A DNA stretch of 64,000 nt, from NCBI GenBank assembly GCA_018287875.1, contig JAGVVL010000027.1, positions 744,001-808,000 on the forward strand, in the 5' to 3' direction. The translations under genes and the position numbers were made by a program. The notes below the pieces were generated by a model that saw only the letters and a program-made list of their open reading frames with translations, was not told the origin of the DNA and did not search any database. Source of the DNA: Nigrospora sphaerica. Its lineage: Eukaryota > Ascomycota > Sordariomycetes > Amphisphaeriales > Apiosporaceae. Below are positions 32,359-43,921 of this stretch, one piece after another (position 1 is the stretch's first letter; each line of letters opens with the position of its first letter).

Positions 32359-34283
32359 AGTTGGACTACCACCACTTGGGCCAATCCAGACTTGGGCCAC
32401 CACACCTATCATGAGACCCCTTAAGACGGTTTTTGGTGTTTTGCAGCCACAACCAGGCCTAATTAGCTAATACTTGACTTGTATCTCCTCAAGGACCTCC
32501 TCTATCTCATGGTCCCAATTATCTTCAATTTGTCGTGTTTCCGACCGCCTATTTTGCTGCTGGCGCGCAAACCTCCGTGGGCGAACTTGGTCCGCTTCAT
32601 CCCTCAGCTGATCCCTAGCTTGCGAGATGTCCTCCATATCAACAAACGCCTGTTGAGACTTAGGAAGGACTCGACGCTGTTTTCGAGGTCGCTGTCTCTC
32701 GAGTGCAGCTTTTAATTGCTCATTTTCCTGCTCGTAAGCGACGTTGCTGGCGGTAAGGATGTCGAAGGCCTTCTGCAGCTTCCAAAGGCCTCGGCGCTGC
32801 ATTGCAGTCGCGAGCGCGCTGTCCGCTGCTAACACACGAAGCCCTAATTCCTTCACTTGCCTGCTGTTCTTTGGAGTCTTAAGTTCGTTTTCGTTCAACG
32901 CTGCGCTTTGGTCTGGTGTTTTCGCGCGCTCCGGTTCTCCTGCAGTCTGCGCGTCCGCCTGGGCAGTGAGCCTGCTATTGAGAGGCTTGGAACGGTCTCT
33001 TGAAAGATGCCAGTTGCCTCCCAGCCTCTCAGGATCTTGTCCATCGTTAGGTTTCATTTCGGGCTCTTTTCCAAGCAGCCACGAACTCTGGCTTGCCGGC
33101 AACGGTAACCATCATGGAATAGCAGGTGGCACGCAAAATGGACCTGAACCTGCGCTTCAACGCTGAGAATGGGCCGACGTCGAGGGGCTGGAGGATTTGT
33201 GAGCAGTGCGCTGGGAGGAAATTAAGCCAGACTCGCGCTTGGAGACATTCCAGGAGGAAAGGCTCGTTGATTTGGCTGTTATGGCCGTCGATGATAAGGT
33301 GACGCCACTGGCGATAGTTTTGAGGCTTCGTCTGAGGGAGGAACACCTCACGTAGCCAGCGCAGCGCTATCTCGTTGCTTGACCAGCCAGAACCGCTAGA
33401 GGCGAACCTCCAGGACTTGAGGTCATCATCTCCTAGCATCTCCTCCTCAAACCACTGCTGCTGGACGTTTTTGCCTCCGAAGATAACCAAGGGGAAAAGC
33501 GCTCTGCCGTCTCCAGCCACGCACTCCACGATAGTCACCCACTCTCTATTTAGGGGGTCCTTAATGAGGACCTCCTTAAGCTCAGAGGGTCCGATGACAA
33601 GGGGAGCGTCTCCAATTCCGATCTGGGACCCTATCTCGTCGGCGTTATAAGTGTGAGCTGGAGGGATGGCTGACATTAAGGGGTCATCCAACCGTTGGAA
33701 GAACTCCTCGATATTTGTTGAACAAGCTGCGTTAGCGCGCCGCCAGTCATAGCGGACGCTGCGCAAGGTCTTCAACTCTGGATGACGCTTTAGGAAGCGC
33801 TGGATCCAGTGTTTTCCGAAGGTCTCAGGTCCTCCAGACGCTCGAGAGATCCTCAAAGCATACATCGTGAACCTTGAGCGAGGCGGCGCGTAGCCTAACT
33901 TGGTCTGCGTCTTGACCCAGCGCACCAGATGAGCTTCCTGGCGCGGTGAAAGGTTCTGTTGCTCTTCGTGAGCCTCACGAACGGTCCGTCCACCGTCAAT
34001 ATGGCGTTGAAGTGTGGACCTAGGGATGGAGTGTTGCTTAGCAGCTGAGCGGACGGAGGCGCCGTCCTTCGTGGCACGAATAGCAGCACGCAGCTTTTTT
34101 TCCCGATCGGTGGCCATATCAGAAGATGCACAATTGAAAGGCGATGACAATGGTCTAATTAATCTATCTATTGGTGTTTTGGTTGTTATTATATCCATGG
34201 TTGAAGTTGTTGGCGATGAGGAGGATGAGCTGACTTTGTTGGTGGTCCAAGTCTGGGTTGGCCCAAGTGGTGGTAGTCCAACT
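32359..34283 (-). mobile_element. pogo-type transposon, family D, inserted in a gene
   Basis: Inverted repeats of about 46 bp (AGTTGGACTACCACCACTTG...) run from 32359 and from 34283 inward with two or three mismatches, and TA lies at both edges (32357-32358 and 34284-34285). The 1.93-kb element carries one minus-strand transposase gene. It differs in sequence from copies A-C. Confidence 0.9.
32467..34117 (-). pseudogene. pogo-family DDE transposase, family D (two 1-nt deletions)
   Basis: The likely start (MATDREKKLRAAIRATKDG) is at 34117. Helix-turn-helix SVRSAAKQHSIPRSTLQRHI, HTYNADEIGSQIGIGDAP (first Asp), LIIDGHNSQ (second) and LPAHCSQILQPLDVGPFS (third) are all intact. The frame breaks after WKRARNET at about 33047, where ACCTAA stands for an expected ACC CTA. 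A second one-base loss follows about 40 bp on (CTTTCAAGA for CTTTCCAAGA). The C-terminal coil and basic tail continue to 32467. Both lesions are single-C losses next to C runs, so they may be assembly errors and the enzyme could be intact. Confidence 0.8.
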
Positions 34284-34628
34284 TATCAGGTCGATCTGCA
34301 ACAAAACCCCTCCGAGTGGCCTAGTCCAGACGCTCCGAGCGGCAGGTTCCGAGCTGCCTTCAAAGTTGATGTTCTCTATGTCAACTCCGCCCCCATCAAG
34401 GGAAGCTTTCAGATGTGTCGTACTGGGACCAACGGGAACCACCAGCGCGTGCTTCTGCAAGTGGCCAAGCACGTGGTCCGTGGCTTATACACCGTGGAGA
34501 GCATGAACATCAGCACCTATGCTTGCGTCATCGTCGTGAACACGTCGATGTCGGACGATGATATGGGAAAAGGAGGGTTTCCCTGGGACCGGGCTGAGCT
34601 TGAGCTTCCAGAAGTCGTGCTGAAATAG

Positions 34629-35042
34629 GGAGGACAGCAGCAAATTGGAAAGCTATCAACTGACGATGGAGGTTGGAATTTGCTTACGCAAGTTGGATCG
34701 CGTTATTTCCGGGCCAAGATTACCACGCATAGTTTATTCACTCTTTAAACCTCCTGTCTTAGAGATCTAAATCCACCAAGCGAAGCTTTTCGGGCTACGC
34801 GGTTTACACAAGATTTCGCGAGGAAGCAATGAAGGGAGAGAGGACTGATATTCTAAGTGATTGATTGTTTTATGCAGACAGAAAAGAAATCCACGATCGC
34901 TTAAATATTGACGAATATATGGCTTCGGCAAAATGTAGTCATGGCGTCCTATGCTGTGCCTTGACAATTCAATGCTACCTATGTAAAGAACTATAGTATT
35001 TGACTGGAGTCGTGCATGATAAGTTTCCATGCTACTACGAAA
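34629..35042. other. 3' flank of the interrupted gene, no gene seen
   Basis: AT-rich, stop-dense sequence. Confidence 0.4.
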
Positions 35043-35047
35043 GGGAC

Positions 35048-35165
35048 TGATGCGTGCCACCACGGGGGACAATAACCTAATCTGCTAAACTGGATACCGT
35101 GGACATACATAGGCTATTAAGAGCAGGATCTGTCAACTGGCAGGTCCCCTACCTTTTACGCATCA
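35048..35165 (+). mobile_element. Solo LTR, family a, copy 3, with target duplication
   Basis: 118 bp with ends TGATGCGTGCC and TTTTACGCATCA, flanked by GGGAC on both sides (35043-35047, 35166-35170). Nearly identical to 15616-15736, so of similar age. Confidence 0.8.
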
Positions 35166-35177
35166 GGGACAAGTGGA

Positions 35178-35190
35178 AAGGTCCCTGGAT
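35178..35190. repeat. 13-bp sequence, 3' target duplication of the split LINE
   Basis: AAGGTCCCTGGAT here is the exact reverse complement of 45600-45612. It directly follows the LINE tail on the minus strand. Confidence 0.6.
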
Positions 35191-35845
35191 TTTTATTATT
35201 ATTATTGTTCTTACACCTAGCGACCTATTTAGGCCATGAGGACCCCCTGCGTATCTAAGCCTAGGAAAACCGTTCCGGGCTGACGTCCGGCCGGATGAAA
35301 AACCTAGGTTCCGCTGCGTCGCACCGCTTCTATCTGCACTTTGACCTGCCATACCGAGATCGGGCTCAGCGCGCCCGCTTCCTAGCTGATGAGTTGATTC
35401 GCCAGCTGGAACATGTCCAGCCTTCCGGAGCGGAGTAGCCATCTTGCGATAATTCCTGCTTTTCCTGGGGTGTCGAGCATCCTGTCCGTGTCTATCGGTC
35501 CTCCTAGAGTTTGGACGAGATGCTCTCGTCTTTCTCTTTCGCGTGGGCAGAAAACGAGGATATGCCGGACGGTCTCCCTGCCCTGACCGCAGGCGCACCA
35601 GGGGTTGTCGAAGCCTGGAACCCTACGCTTAAAAAGGAAGTCTCGCAGCCCAATCTTGCCAGTCCTCGCTTGGACGAGGATGGAGCTCTCGGCCTTATGG
35701 AGTCCCTTATGGAGCTTGAGGACGTGCTTGCCTGGCGGCATCTTAGTTGCTGCCGGGGTCCGTGCTGTTCGATTTTGCTGCGCTTGTTGCCATCTTTGAA
35801 GCCAGTCTCTCTCCTCAGCCTTATGTGTTGAGTCTCCAGCTAGCC
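35191..35845 (-). mobile_element. 3' fragment of a second LINE family
   Basis: The frame from 35845 to 35382 is the C-terminus of a LINE ORF2: KMPPGKHVLKLHKGLHKAES, LRDFLFKRRVPGFDNPWC and CACGQGRETVRHILVFC, the terminal zinc-like motif after RNase H. A 3' UTR follows and the element ends in an (AAT)n tail at 35191-35209. Reverse transcriptase and the RNase H core are missing because the fragment begins at a Gypsy LTR (35846). It is probably the other end of the LINE whose 5' half lies at 45613-48384. Confidence 0.8.
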
Positions 35846-36028
35846 TGATATGGCGAAGACTGGGGTGAAGGGAAAGATGATGTATTCCGTCCGCCGGCCA
35901 CGAAGTGGCTGTCAGGGCAGGAAACTATCTATGGTGCGATATCCCAACTAGGTAGGTGGGGTAGCAGGACCCCTCCTTGACAAGGATACCGCACCTTATT
36001 GCTGTTTACCTACCCCCGCCACGTATCA
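35846..36028 (-). repeat. 3' LTR of Gypsy copy 1 (family b)
   Basis: 183 bp, minus-strand ends TGATACGTGGCGGGG and GCCATATCA, almost identical to 48385-48567. It directly follows the chromodomain end of the Gypsy body. Its outer flank is LINE sequence. Confidence 0.85.
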
Positions 36029-36106
36029 AATGCCGGCCTCTAAAGCAAAGCATGTCGCTGTCCTCAGCGATCCTCCGTATCATACAATTCAAAGTCCATG
36101 GAGGCC

Positions 36107-39100
36107 TCAAGCCTTCGCCTCGCGCTGTCTGCCGCGACGTCGTAGCGTCTCCAATCCTCGCTCTCGTCGCTGGGCCTCTGCACCTCCGTGGCGCTCCCAG
36201 TATTCGCCGATCAGCTCAGTGGCCCCGACAAGGTCCGTCTCATGTTGCCAGACATTGTGCTCATGGCCATAGCCAAGCCACTTCAGGAGATACTCCAGGC
36301 CTCCCTTTCGCTTGCTTCGGCGATGCTTGAGGATTGCCTCCACTTCGTATTCATCGTCAGCGCGGGGCTGGTCGTCTCGGACGGGACCCTGGGGAGGCGT
36401 CGTTCGCTGGAAAGGGTCTTCGCCTTCGGCGCTAGGCGACAAGTGGGCAATGGAGATAACCGGATGGATCCGAGAGTTGGGCGGAATGTCGAGTCGATAC
36501 GCCAGCCGCCCGACGCGCTCCAGCACCTTGTATGGGCCAGCGCGTTGCTGAGAGTAGGCCTTGGACGGGCGTCCTGGTAAGTGGTATCCATGATGGAGAC
36601 GAAGGAAAACCATTTCGCCGACGTCGAATTCCAATAGTCGGTGCCGGTTGTCGTACCTCAACTTAGCTTGTGCTGCCGCAAAATCCATTGCCAATTGGGC
36701 ATCCTGCCGAACATATGGTCTCAGAAAGCGAACGTTAGGCAACGGTGTATCGTCACCGGTCCCAGTGACCACGTTCAGTGGTCCAGGCAGCTTGAATCCG
36801 AAAAGGTACTCGTGAGCGGACATGCCTGTGGTGCTGCTGTTGTGAGCATTGTTGAGGTTCCACTGAAGGCTGGGGATGACGTCGATCCAAGGCTCATCTG
36901 GGTGCTCAAACTGGTGGCAGCGGACGGCAATCTCGACTGTCTGGTTCTTCCGTTCCGACAGGCCGTCAGCTTGTGGGTGGTATGCCGTTGTCATCAAAAG
37001 CTTGGTTCCCAGTGAGGACCACAATCCTTTCCAGAACTCCGATGTGAACTTCCGATCTCGGTCGGATACGATGCCCGAAGGGATGCCCCAGTCTGCCAGC
37101 ACCAGGAACTGCGTGAGTGCGGTTCCCCAGTCCCTCGCGGTGTAGGTGGCATGTCCAGGGATCAAGGCTGTCCGCTTGGAAACAGGGCAGGAGACCGTCA
37201 TCAGCTGGTCGTATTAGGCATGGTCCGTCTTCAGCTGCCAGGGTGTGCCCTTGTTGTCCACGCTGGGTAATCCAACGATAAAATCGATCGCGATGGTCTT
37301 CATGGGCACGGGCTCGTGTCGAATTGGCTGATAATCGCCCGCCGGTCTGTTCCGATTGGTCTGATTAACTTCGCAAACAGGACAGTGCTGGACGTATTTC
37401 TTGACCATGTACGTTTTCCTGCGAATGGCCAGTCCGTCCAGTTCCTTAAGCATTCGGTTCTGTCCGAAATGATGCTTATCGTCGTGCGCGGCCTCTAGGA
37501 ATTGCTGGGCCATTGCCTGTGGGACACAGAGGCGTCTACCTTGAGAGTGTTGTCCAACATGGTACAGGAGTCCGTTAACGATCTCAAACATGTATCCGGG
37601 GCGACGGAAGATCTGGTCAGTGTCCTCACTGACGACCTCGTTTGCTGGTTGTCGCAGTTCGTCCAGAATGGGACGCCAGTGTGTGTCTTTGCCATAAGCC
37701 TCAGCTATTCCGCGTCGGAGATTGTCGTCCATCAAGGCCTCGGTCGTCAGCCAAATGTCGTCAAGGATCACCCCGTCGTCCTCGGGCTGGTCGTCTTTCG
37801 TCTTTAGGCGCGACAGCGCATCCGGTACCAAATTGAGACGTCCTGCCAGATGGAAGACACGGTACTGGTATTGCGACAAGTAAATGGACGCGTTGACCAG
37901 ACGTCTGTTGGCGCGATCTGTGCTGGTTGTGTTCAGCGACGTCTGCTCGACGATGCCCTTCGTGGCGGAGTGGTCTGTCAAAACGACCGGTGGCTCGTTG
38001 CAGGATTGGATGACCGTCCTGGCCCTTTTGGAGGCCCAAACCAATGCTGCCACCTCAAGCTCCGATGGGCCATATCGTTGCTCAGCGGGCGTCAAGCTTC
38101 GACTCATGAACATAACAGGTTGGACCTCTGTCGACGGAATAGGTGTTCCGGGTGTCCAGCGGTAAGACGGCGTGGTGTGGAAAAGCATGACGCCAAAACC
38201 TCTCTCCAGGGATCCGTCAACCTGGACGTACAACTGCCGATTGGGGTCGTGATGGTAGACCATGTTGTGCGATGTCAAAGCCTTCTGGAGTTCCTCAAAC
38301 GAGGCCAGTTCCTCAGGTGACGGCTCGAAGAGCGTTCCACGACAGTATGCTTGTCGTTTGCCTGGATTCCCAGCCGGTGTTTCACCCGTGGCTCGACCTG
38401 CCGCCAACAACTGTGTCTTGCGCTTCTGGAGAGGTTCCGCGAGCTGCGCGTAGTACGGAATGAGATGTCGGAGGAAACCGGTCGCACCCAGGTATTGTTC
38501 GAGGGCTGTCAAGTTCTTTGGGAATGCCAGCTTGCCTAATGCCTCCAACCGTTGTGCCGTTGTAGCCATGCCAAGACTGTCCACCTTGAATCCGAGGAGC
38601 TCGATAGAAGGGTAGCCCAGATGGCTCTTTTGCGGGGAAAAGGCAATGTTCTTTGACGCGAAGAGGTTGAAGATGTTCGTGAGGTGTCGGATATGGTCCT
38701 CCATCGTCTCTGAGAAGACCACGATGTCGTCAATGAAGGCCCGGCAGTAATCCTTGTGGTCGTCAAGCAGTCGATCCATGAACCGCTGGGCGTATGCTGG
38801 GCTATTTCGGAAGCCCATCATGGCAACGTGCGATTGCTCCAGTCCTCTGGCTGTGACCATGGTGAACCTGTTGCGAAAGGCCGGGTGGACGAGAAATTGG
38901 TGGAAAAAGCCGGTCGCATCCAGAATGGACACGAACTTGCGACCGCGAATGCTGGAAATGACTTCCGCTTGTAAGGGCAGTGGATAGTTGTCGGGAACTG
39001 CGACCTTGTTCAAGGCTCGCAGGTCAACCACAGCGCGGCCCTTCTGCTGTTGCGTCAACTCCTTTCCCTCCGCGTGGGTTCGGTGGACCACAAAGACGGG

Positions 39101-41395
39101 GTGCGCGAATGGCGTCGGCTGTGTAACGAAACTCATCCGTCCCTGAGCATGGAGCTTGTCATAGACCTCGTCAAGTAGCTTGCGGTCTTTGGCGCTCAGA
39201 GGATAGGGTCTGGAATTGAGCTTGTGGTTCTGCCAGCCGTCAACAAGGGGAATTTTCATTTGGTCTTCCAAGGGAACATCAATCGGTCCCTTATCGACCC
39301 ACAGCTTCGGGACGTCAGCGACGACCTTCTTCAGTCTGTGAGCAAACGCTGAATCCGCGGCGTAGATGTAGACACCCTCGGGCGTCCGAATCTCCGGGAC
39401 ATCGACAGGCTTGTGAATGCCCAATGCGGTGGTCCGTTCATCTCGGCGAAGGTCCTGCACGCCAGGGGCTTCCATCGCCGATTCAGAGGCTGCATTTATC
39501 ATGTTGTATACAGCATCCGAGAGAGGAGTATCGGTCGGTCGCTCGGACGGTCGGTCGGTCGGGATCGTCGGTGCTGCAGTGGCCAGAGCCGTCATGTCCG
39601 TTTGTTGGCAGGTATCAAGGTCAGCGATTGAATCTGTGGCAATTGCGTGTATCAAAGGGGTCAGGTTGAACTCAGCGCCTGGATAGACAGGAGCGGTCTG
39701 TGTGGCCATTGCCATGCCATCACCAAGGTCTGTCTTCATGCCAGTCGCCTGCGTTGGCATCATCGCGGCTACCGCCAGCGCGGAGAATGCTGCCTTCCAG
39801 GTGCTTGCGAAGGCTCCGTGTATCGTGTCTTTTTCTTTAATCATGCCCAACTTAGCATGTTTCCGGACAACGACTGGCTCATCGGTAGTGTTCGTGGCCA
39901 CCACGACTTGTGGGGTCTTGCCATCAATCAAACTGTTGACTGCCACGACATGGCTGGCTTCGAACACAAAATCCCGGTCGCTTGGTAACGCTTTGTACTC
40001 CGCTGCCAGGTAGACCGTCTCAGCTGGCATGATGATAACCTTCTTCTTGTTCTCAACTCGTCGGACACAAGGGTTTGCTGTCAGCTGGACCTGGAACAAG
40101 ACTTGGAACTGCAGTTTCTGGAAATTAAGGGTGTGTGTCGCGTAGTTGATGACTGTCGCGTGAGGGTCCAGAAGCATATTGCCAATGAGGAGGTTAGGAG
40201 CCAGCTCCGGCAGAACCCATCCCTCAAGGTCAAACCTCATGATCTCAGGGCCCGAAACTCCCTTGCCTGGTAAGTAGACTGAAAACTTAGCCCACTCAGT
40301 GACCTTCGTTTTGCCTTTGCCAACGCCGCTCAGTGTTGCGTGCCTTGTCTCGATGGTATGTTCCAGTGTCTTGAGGAAGTTTTGCCCAACAATAGTTCGT
40401 CCGGAGCCTGGGTCACAACAGATCTCCACGTCTTGCGCGTCCGGTCGGGGTCGTGCCTTGACACGTAGGTAGGTGTAACTGAGCTTGGCGGAATGCCGGT
40501 CGTCGAGCCTCGGTGCCCTGCGCACCTTGGTTCCAGTCGGTATGTTTACAGCCTCAACAGGTAGATCACACGATCCATACATCACCTCGGCGGAGCTTTC
40601 GGAGTGTGAAGGCTGGGCTGGGCATCCCGCTTCCAGATGTGCGAATAGTCTGTTTCGCGAGCCGTGAGTTTCACTGCAGTACCCGCAGGTTCGTCGAGCT
40701 GGGTCAGCGGACGGCTTGTTGACGTTGATGTACTGGTCTTTGATCTTGCCAGCTCGTCGACACTTTTCGATATGAGATCGCAACAGATGCCGGTTGCCAA
40801 ACTTTGCCAGACAGCGGTGACAGATGACCTTGGTGTCCAACACTTGTTCCACCATGTATCCGGCCTCGCGTTCCTCTTCATCATCGGAACTTCTCAGGCT
40901 GTCGAGATCGCTGACGCCGCCATGGGACTCACTGGAGTCGCCCTTGCCGTGGGCGTCGTCATCCTGGGGCTCTCGGTCGTCTGCCACGTAGGCCCTTGCC
41001 TGTTGTTGGTTATCTCGACGCTTGTCGGGATACCGTCGATCCTTGTCATAGTACGGCTTGCGATTCCTGTCGCGGTACTGCTTGCAATCCCCCTCGCGTG
41101 GGTCACGGTCCGTGCGACCGTCTCGTCTTTTTTCCGGGGCTGGAAGCATCCGACGGTCGTCGGTGATGCGTTTCTTCGCATAGTCGTCACCTAAACGGTC
41201 TCGCTGTCTGTCCCGTGGGTACCGATTGCTCCGGTACTTGTTGTCTTGACGTCCTTGAAGATGCTCCTTCCAAGTGAACGGTCTAGCGCCTCCGCCGCCG
41301 TAGTCAAGGCGTCTGTTGGTCAGACTGTTCTTAGGGGCATATTGGGGGTAGAGCTGCCATGCTAGACTCGCGATGGCTGGACCCTGATGTTCCAC
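36107..41395 (-). pseudogene. Gypsy Pol polyprotein, copy 1 (one in-frame stop)
   Basis: A single frame of 1,763 codons interrupted by one TAA at 37214-37216. Domains: basic low-complexity start; two CxxC..H..C fingers (about residues 192-258); protease with CDPGSG at the active site (about 320-420); RT with FIDDIVVFS (about 750-930); RNase H (VQVDGSLERGFGVMLF); H2C2 zinc finger ending HCPVCEVN (about 1340); after the stop the integrase core (GIVSDRDRKFTSEF, HPQADGLSERKNQ) and a chromodomain (YEVEAILKHRR..YLLKWLGYG). The protease has DPG instead of D[ST]G, as in copy 2, so this is a family trait. There is no ATG at the start, consistent with expression by frameshift from gag. Confidence 0.88.
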
Positions 41396-42060
41396 CAGCT
41401 GAGGTAGCTTTCCAAGGTGTCATACTGAGCTAGAGCCCTCAAGTATTGCTTGATCTCGGGTCCACAGGACTCCCAGATGTTGTGGACTGCTCCCAGCCAG
41501 TTGTTGGTTTCCACTTGGTAGATGCGCATTGCTCTCGCGTGCCGAAGCTTTGTGCTGAAGAACTTGTCCAGAGCAGCCTCATCTTTGGCGACGTCCCGAA
41601 TAGTCAAGCAAGACTGGTTAAACTTACGAGACGCCACGCCAATGTCTGGACTGAAGCGGCGCTCCAGCTGTCCAAGCATATGCATCAAGCCTCTGCTTCT
41701 CCACAAGGCTCTGTCCTCTCCACGTACTTGGTTTGACCACCACGTTCGGGCCTTGCCGCCAAGTAACGTCAACCACATGTGGATGATCTGTTGTTCATAA
41801 GAGGCTCGCATGCTGGCATCTTCCAGGTATGTCCGAATATTCTCCGAGAACTGGTAGACGTCGGTGTACACCACGTCCTTGCCGGTCATGACCAGTCCTT
41901 CGTCCGTTGGGTCTGGATAGTAGGGATCGAAGATGCCAATGTCGTCTCGCTTGAGGTGTCGGCCGCCGGCCGAAATGCCAGGGGCACTGTATGGAGTATC
42001 CTGCCGTCCGGATCGGTCGTTCTCTTCAGGGTACCGATGGCTGAAAGGATCTTGACGGTA

Positions 42061-43921
42061 AGTTCGAGGACCCCCATTCGGGCCCCCCCCACTTTCGGGC
42101 CCCCCAAAAATCAGCCAGCGAAAACCAGCCCTATCAATAGAACTTCAAATATAGCCTTAATTAATGATAACTCTAATACACGAACCAGCCTCACTTAGGC
42201 TTTCGCTGTCACTCTCTTCATCTAGACCACTTTCGGCTTCTCCGACCGCCAATTGAGCCCGGTGGATGTCTTCGATATTCGCGAACTTCGAATTGGGGCT
42301 TAAATCCACCTTCTTCCTTTTCCTTGGTCTGATAGTGTCAATCCTAGCTTCGAGAGCTTGAATTTGCCTTTGAGCAGTAGCTAATTGGACGTTCTTCTCA
42401 TCAAAGGCCTTTTGGATCTTCCGGAAGAGTAGTCGTTGTGTGGTTGAGTGTTTAGCTAGCTGGTTCGAAAGCTGTACTTGGTCCTTAAAGTCCGACGTCT
42501 TCTTTGGAGTCGACCAAACCACTGTAGAAGTATGGGATGTCTTTTGAGGTGTTGAGAACTCTCTATTTAAGTAGGATCTCTTCGAATTTGTTGTATCGGG
42601 TGTTGATTGTTGTGCATTTTGAATTAAATTCCGACTGAGGAGCGGTTTAGCCATATTAACCGGCCAGAGACCGGCGGCTTTCCACCCATTCCGGATATTC
42701 TGACCGGTAAGGCCGGCTAGGCGAGCCTTCTTATAGCATGCAAGAAAATTCCGCTTGCCAACTATCGTCGAGTCCGTTAACTGAGTTAGAAATCCGAGCT
42801 CTTTCCGGTACGCCGATTTTAAAGAACTGAAAATGGCTAAATCGAGAGGTTAGAGGACGTGAGAGGTATGCGGGGGCAAGAAAAGAAGATATATCCGATA
42901 CGAGAAGCATTGGAACATAAAATCAGTCGTTGTATGGCTGCCATGGCCGTCCATCACGAGTAGGCGGTACTCGGAAGGGTCCTCGGGGGCGGTATTCGGG
43001 ATAAAGACCTTCTCGAGCCACTCGAGCGCTGTTTGGTCTGTAATCCATCCGTTTTCGGTTGCAGTGAACTGCCAGCCTCCGAATTGGCTTAAATCAAGCG
43101 GGAACCATTGCTGCTGAACCGTCTTGCCCTTAAAAATGACTAATGGGGGCAGGGCATGGCCTTGGGCGGAGATGCATTCGATGAAGGACGTCCAGACACG
43201 AGACTCAGGCTGCTTCTTTCGGACTGAGCGCTTTTCCGAACCTCCAAGTACTAGACCGTTAGATCCAGCACCTTCTAGGAGCCCTGCTTCATCCATATTG
43301 TAGCGGTTAGCCGGCTTCACCCTCTGGATCTCCGGTAACTGAAGATACCGGAACCATAGTCGAATTACCTCGACTGAGGCGCCATTAACACGCTGTGAGT
43401 CGATAGACCGGCTTTTATGGACCTGTACAGCTGGGTTCCTGCGTAGGAAGGCCTGCAGCCACCTCTTTCCGAGTGGCTCGCTGTCGCCCTGAGCCCGGAG
43501 GATACGTTCGGCGAACTCCTTCACTTGGGCGTGCGAAGGTGGAAGCCCTAGGGCAGCTTGGGTAAGGATCCAGGTCGTAAGCAATTCTTCCTGGACTGGT
43601 CTGAGCCTCTGTTGGTATGCGAACGCATCTGACCTGCTTTGTTGGCCTCGAAGTCTGTTTTGTAGTGTTGATTTCGGTATGCCGTATTCTCGCGCAGTCT
43701 GCTTAATTCCGTGCCCACTCGTAACGGAGCTAAGGGCCCTTTGCATATCTTCTTCGGAATACTGTTTCATATTAGCTATAACTGTTATAATATGAGTTTA
43801 TAGAAAGATTGGACGCCAATTGAGTTCAGAAATAGAAAGAACGTCCGAAAGGCCGAAAATTCGGTGGCTGGTTTTTGGGGGGCCCGAAAGTGGGGGGGGC
43901 CCGAATGGGGGTCCTCGAACT
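42061..43921 (-). mobile_element. pogo-type transposon, family E, nested in Gypsy gag
   Basis: Inverted repeats of about 55 bp, starting AGTTCGAGGACCCCCATTCGG at both ends and very rich in C/G runs, with TA on each side (42059-42060, 43922-43923). The 1.86-kb element encodes one minus-strand transposase. The family is distinct from A-C and D. Confidence 0.9.
42157..43770 (-). pseudogene. pogo-family DDE transposase, family E (single stop)
   Basis: A 538-codon frame starts MKQYSEEDMQRALSSV with the helix-turn-helix GIKQTAREYGIPKSTLQNRL, then NRYNMDEAGLLEG (first Asp), LLVMDGHGSH (second) and LPPHTSHVL followed by TAA and PLDLAIFSSLK (third). The only lesion is TAA at 42850-42852, at the Gln of the universal QPLD motif: CAA>TAA. 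The C-terminal coil and Glu/Ser-rich tail are complete. One C>T change inactivated an otherwise full-length gene. Confidence 0.88.

Larger units (their letters stand above)
32324..34628 (+). pseudogene. Unknown small gene split by a pogo transposon
   Basis: An ATG at 32324 (context ATCACCATG) opens MFDDEASRYVM and stops at the transposon after 35 nt. Immediately beyond the right end of the transposon (34286) an open frame continues in the same phase to a TAG at 34626-34628. Counting one TA of the target duplication, the two parts sum to 126 codons, so the gap is exactly one insertion. The product would be a 125-residue soluble protein without signal peptide or membrane segment, with acidic/polar ends and a central hydrophobic part (LLQVAKHVVRGLYTVESMNI). 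No family recognised. The coding parts look undamaged by RIP, so the insertion may be recent. Confidence 0.6.
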
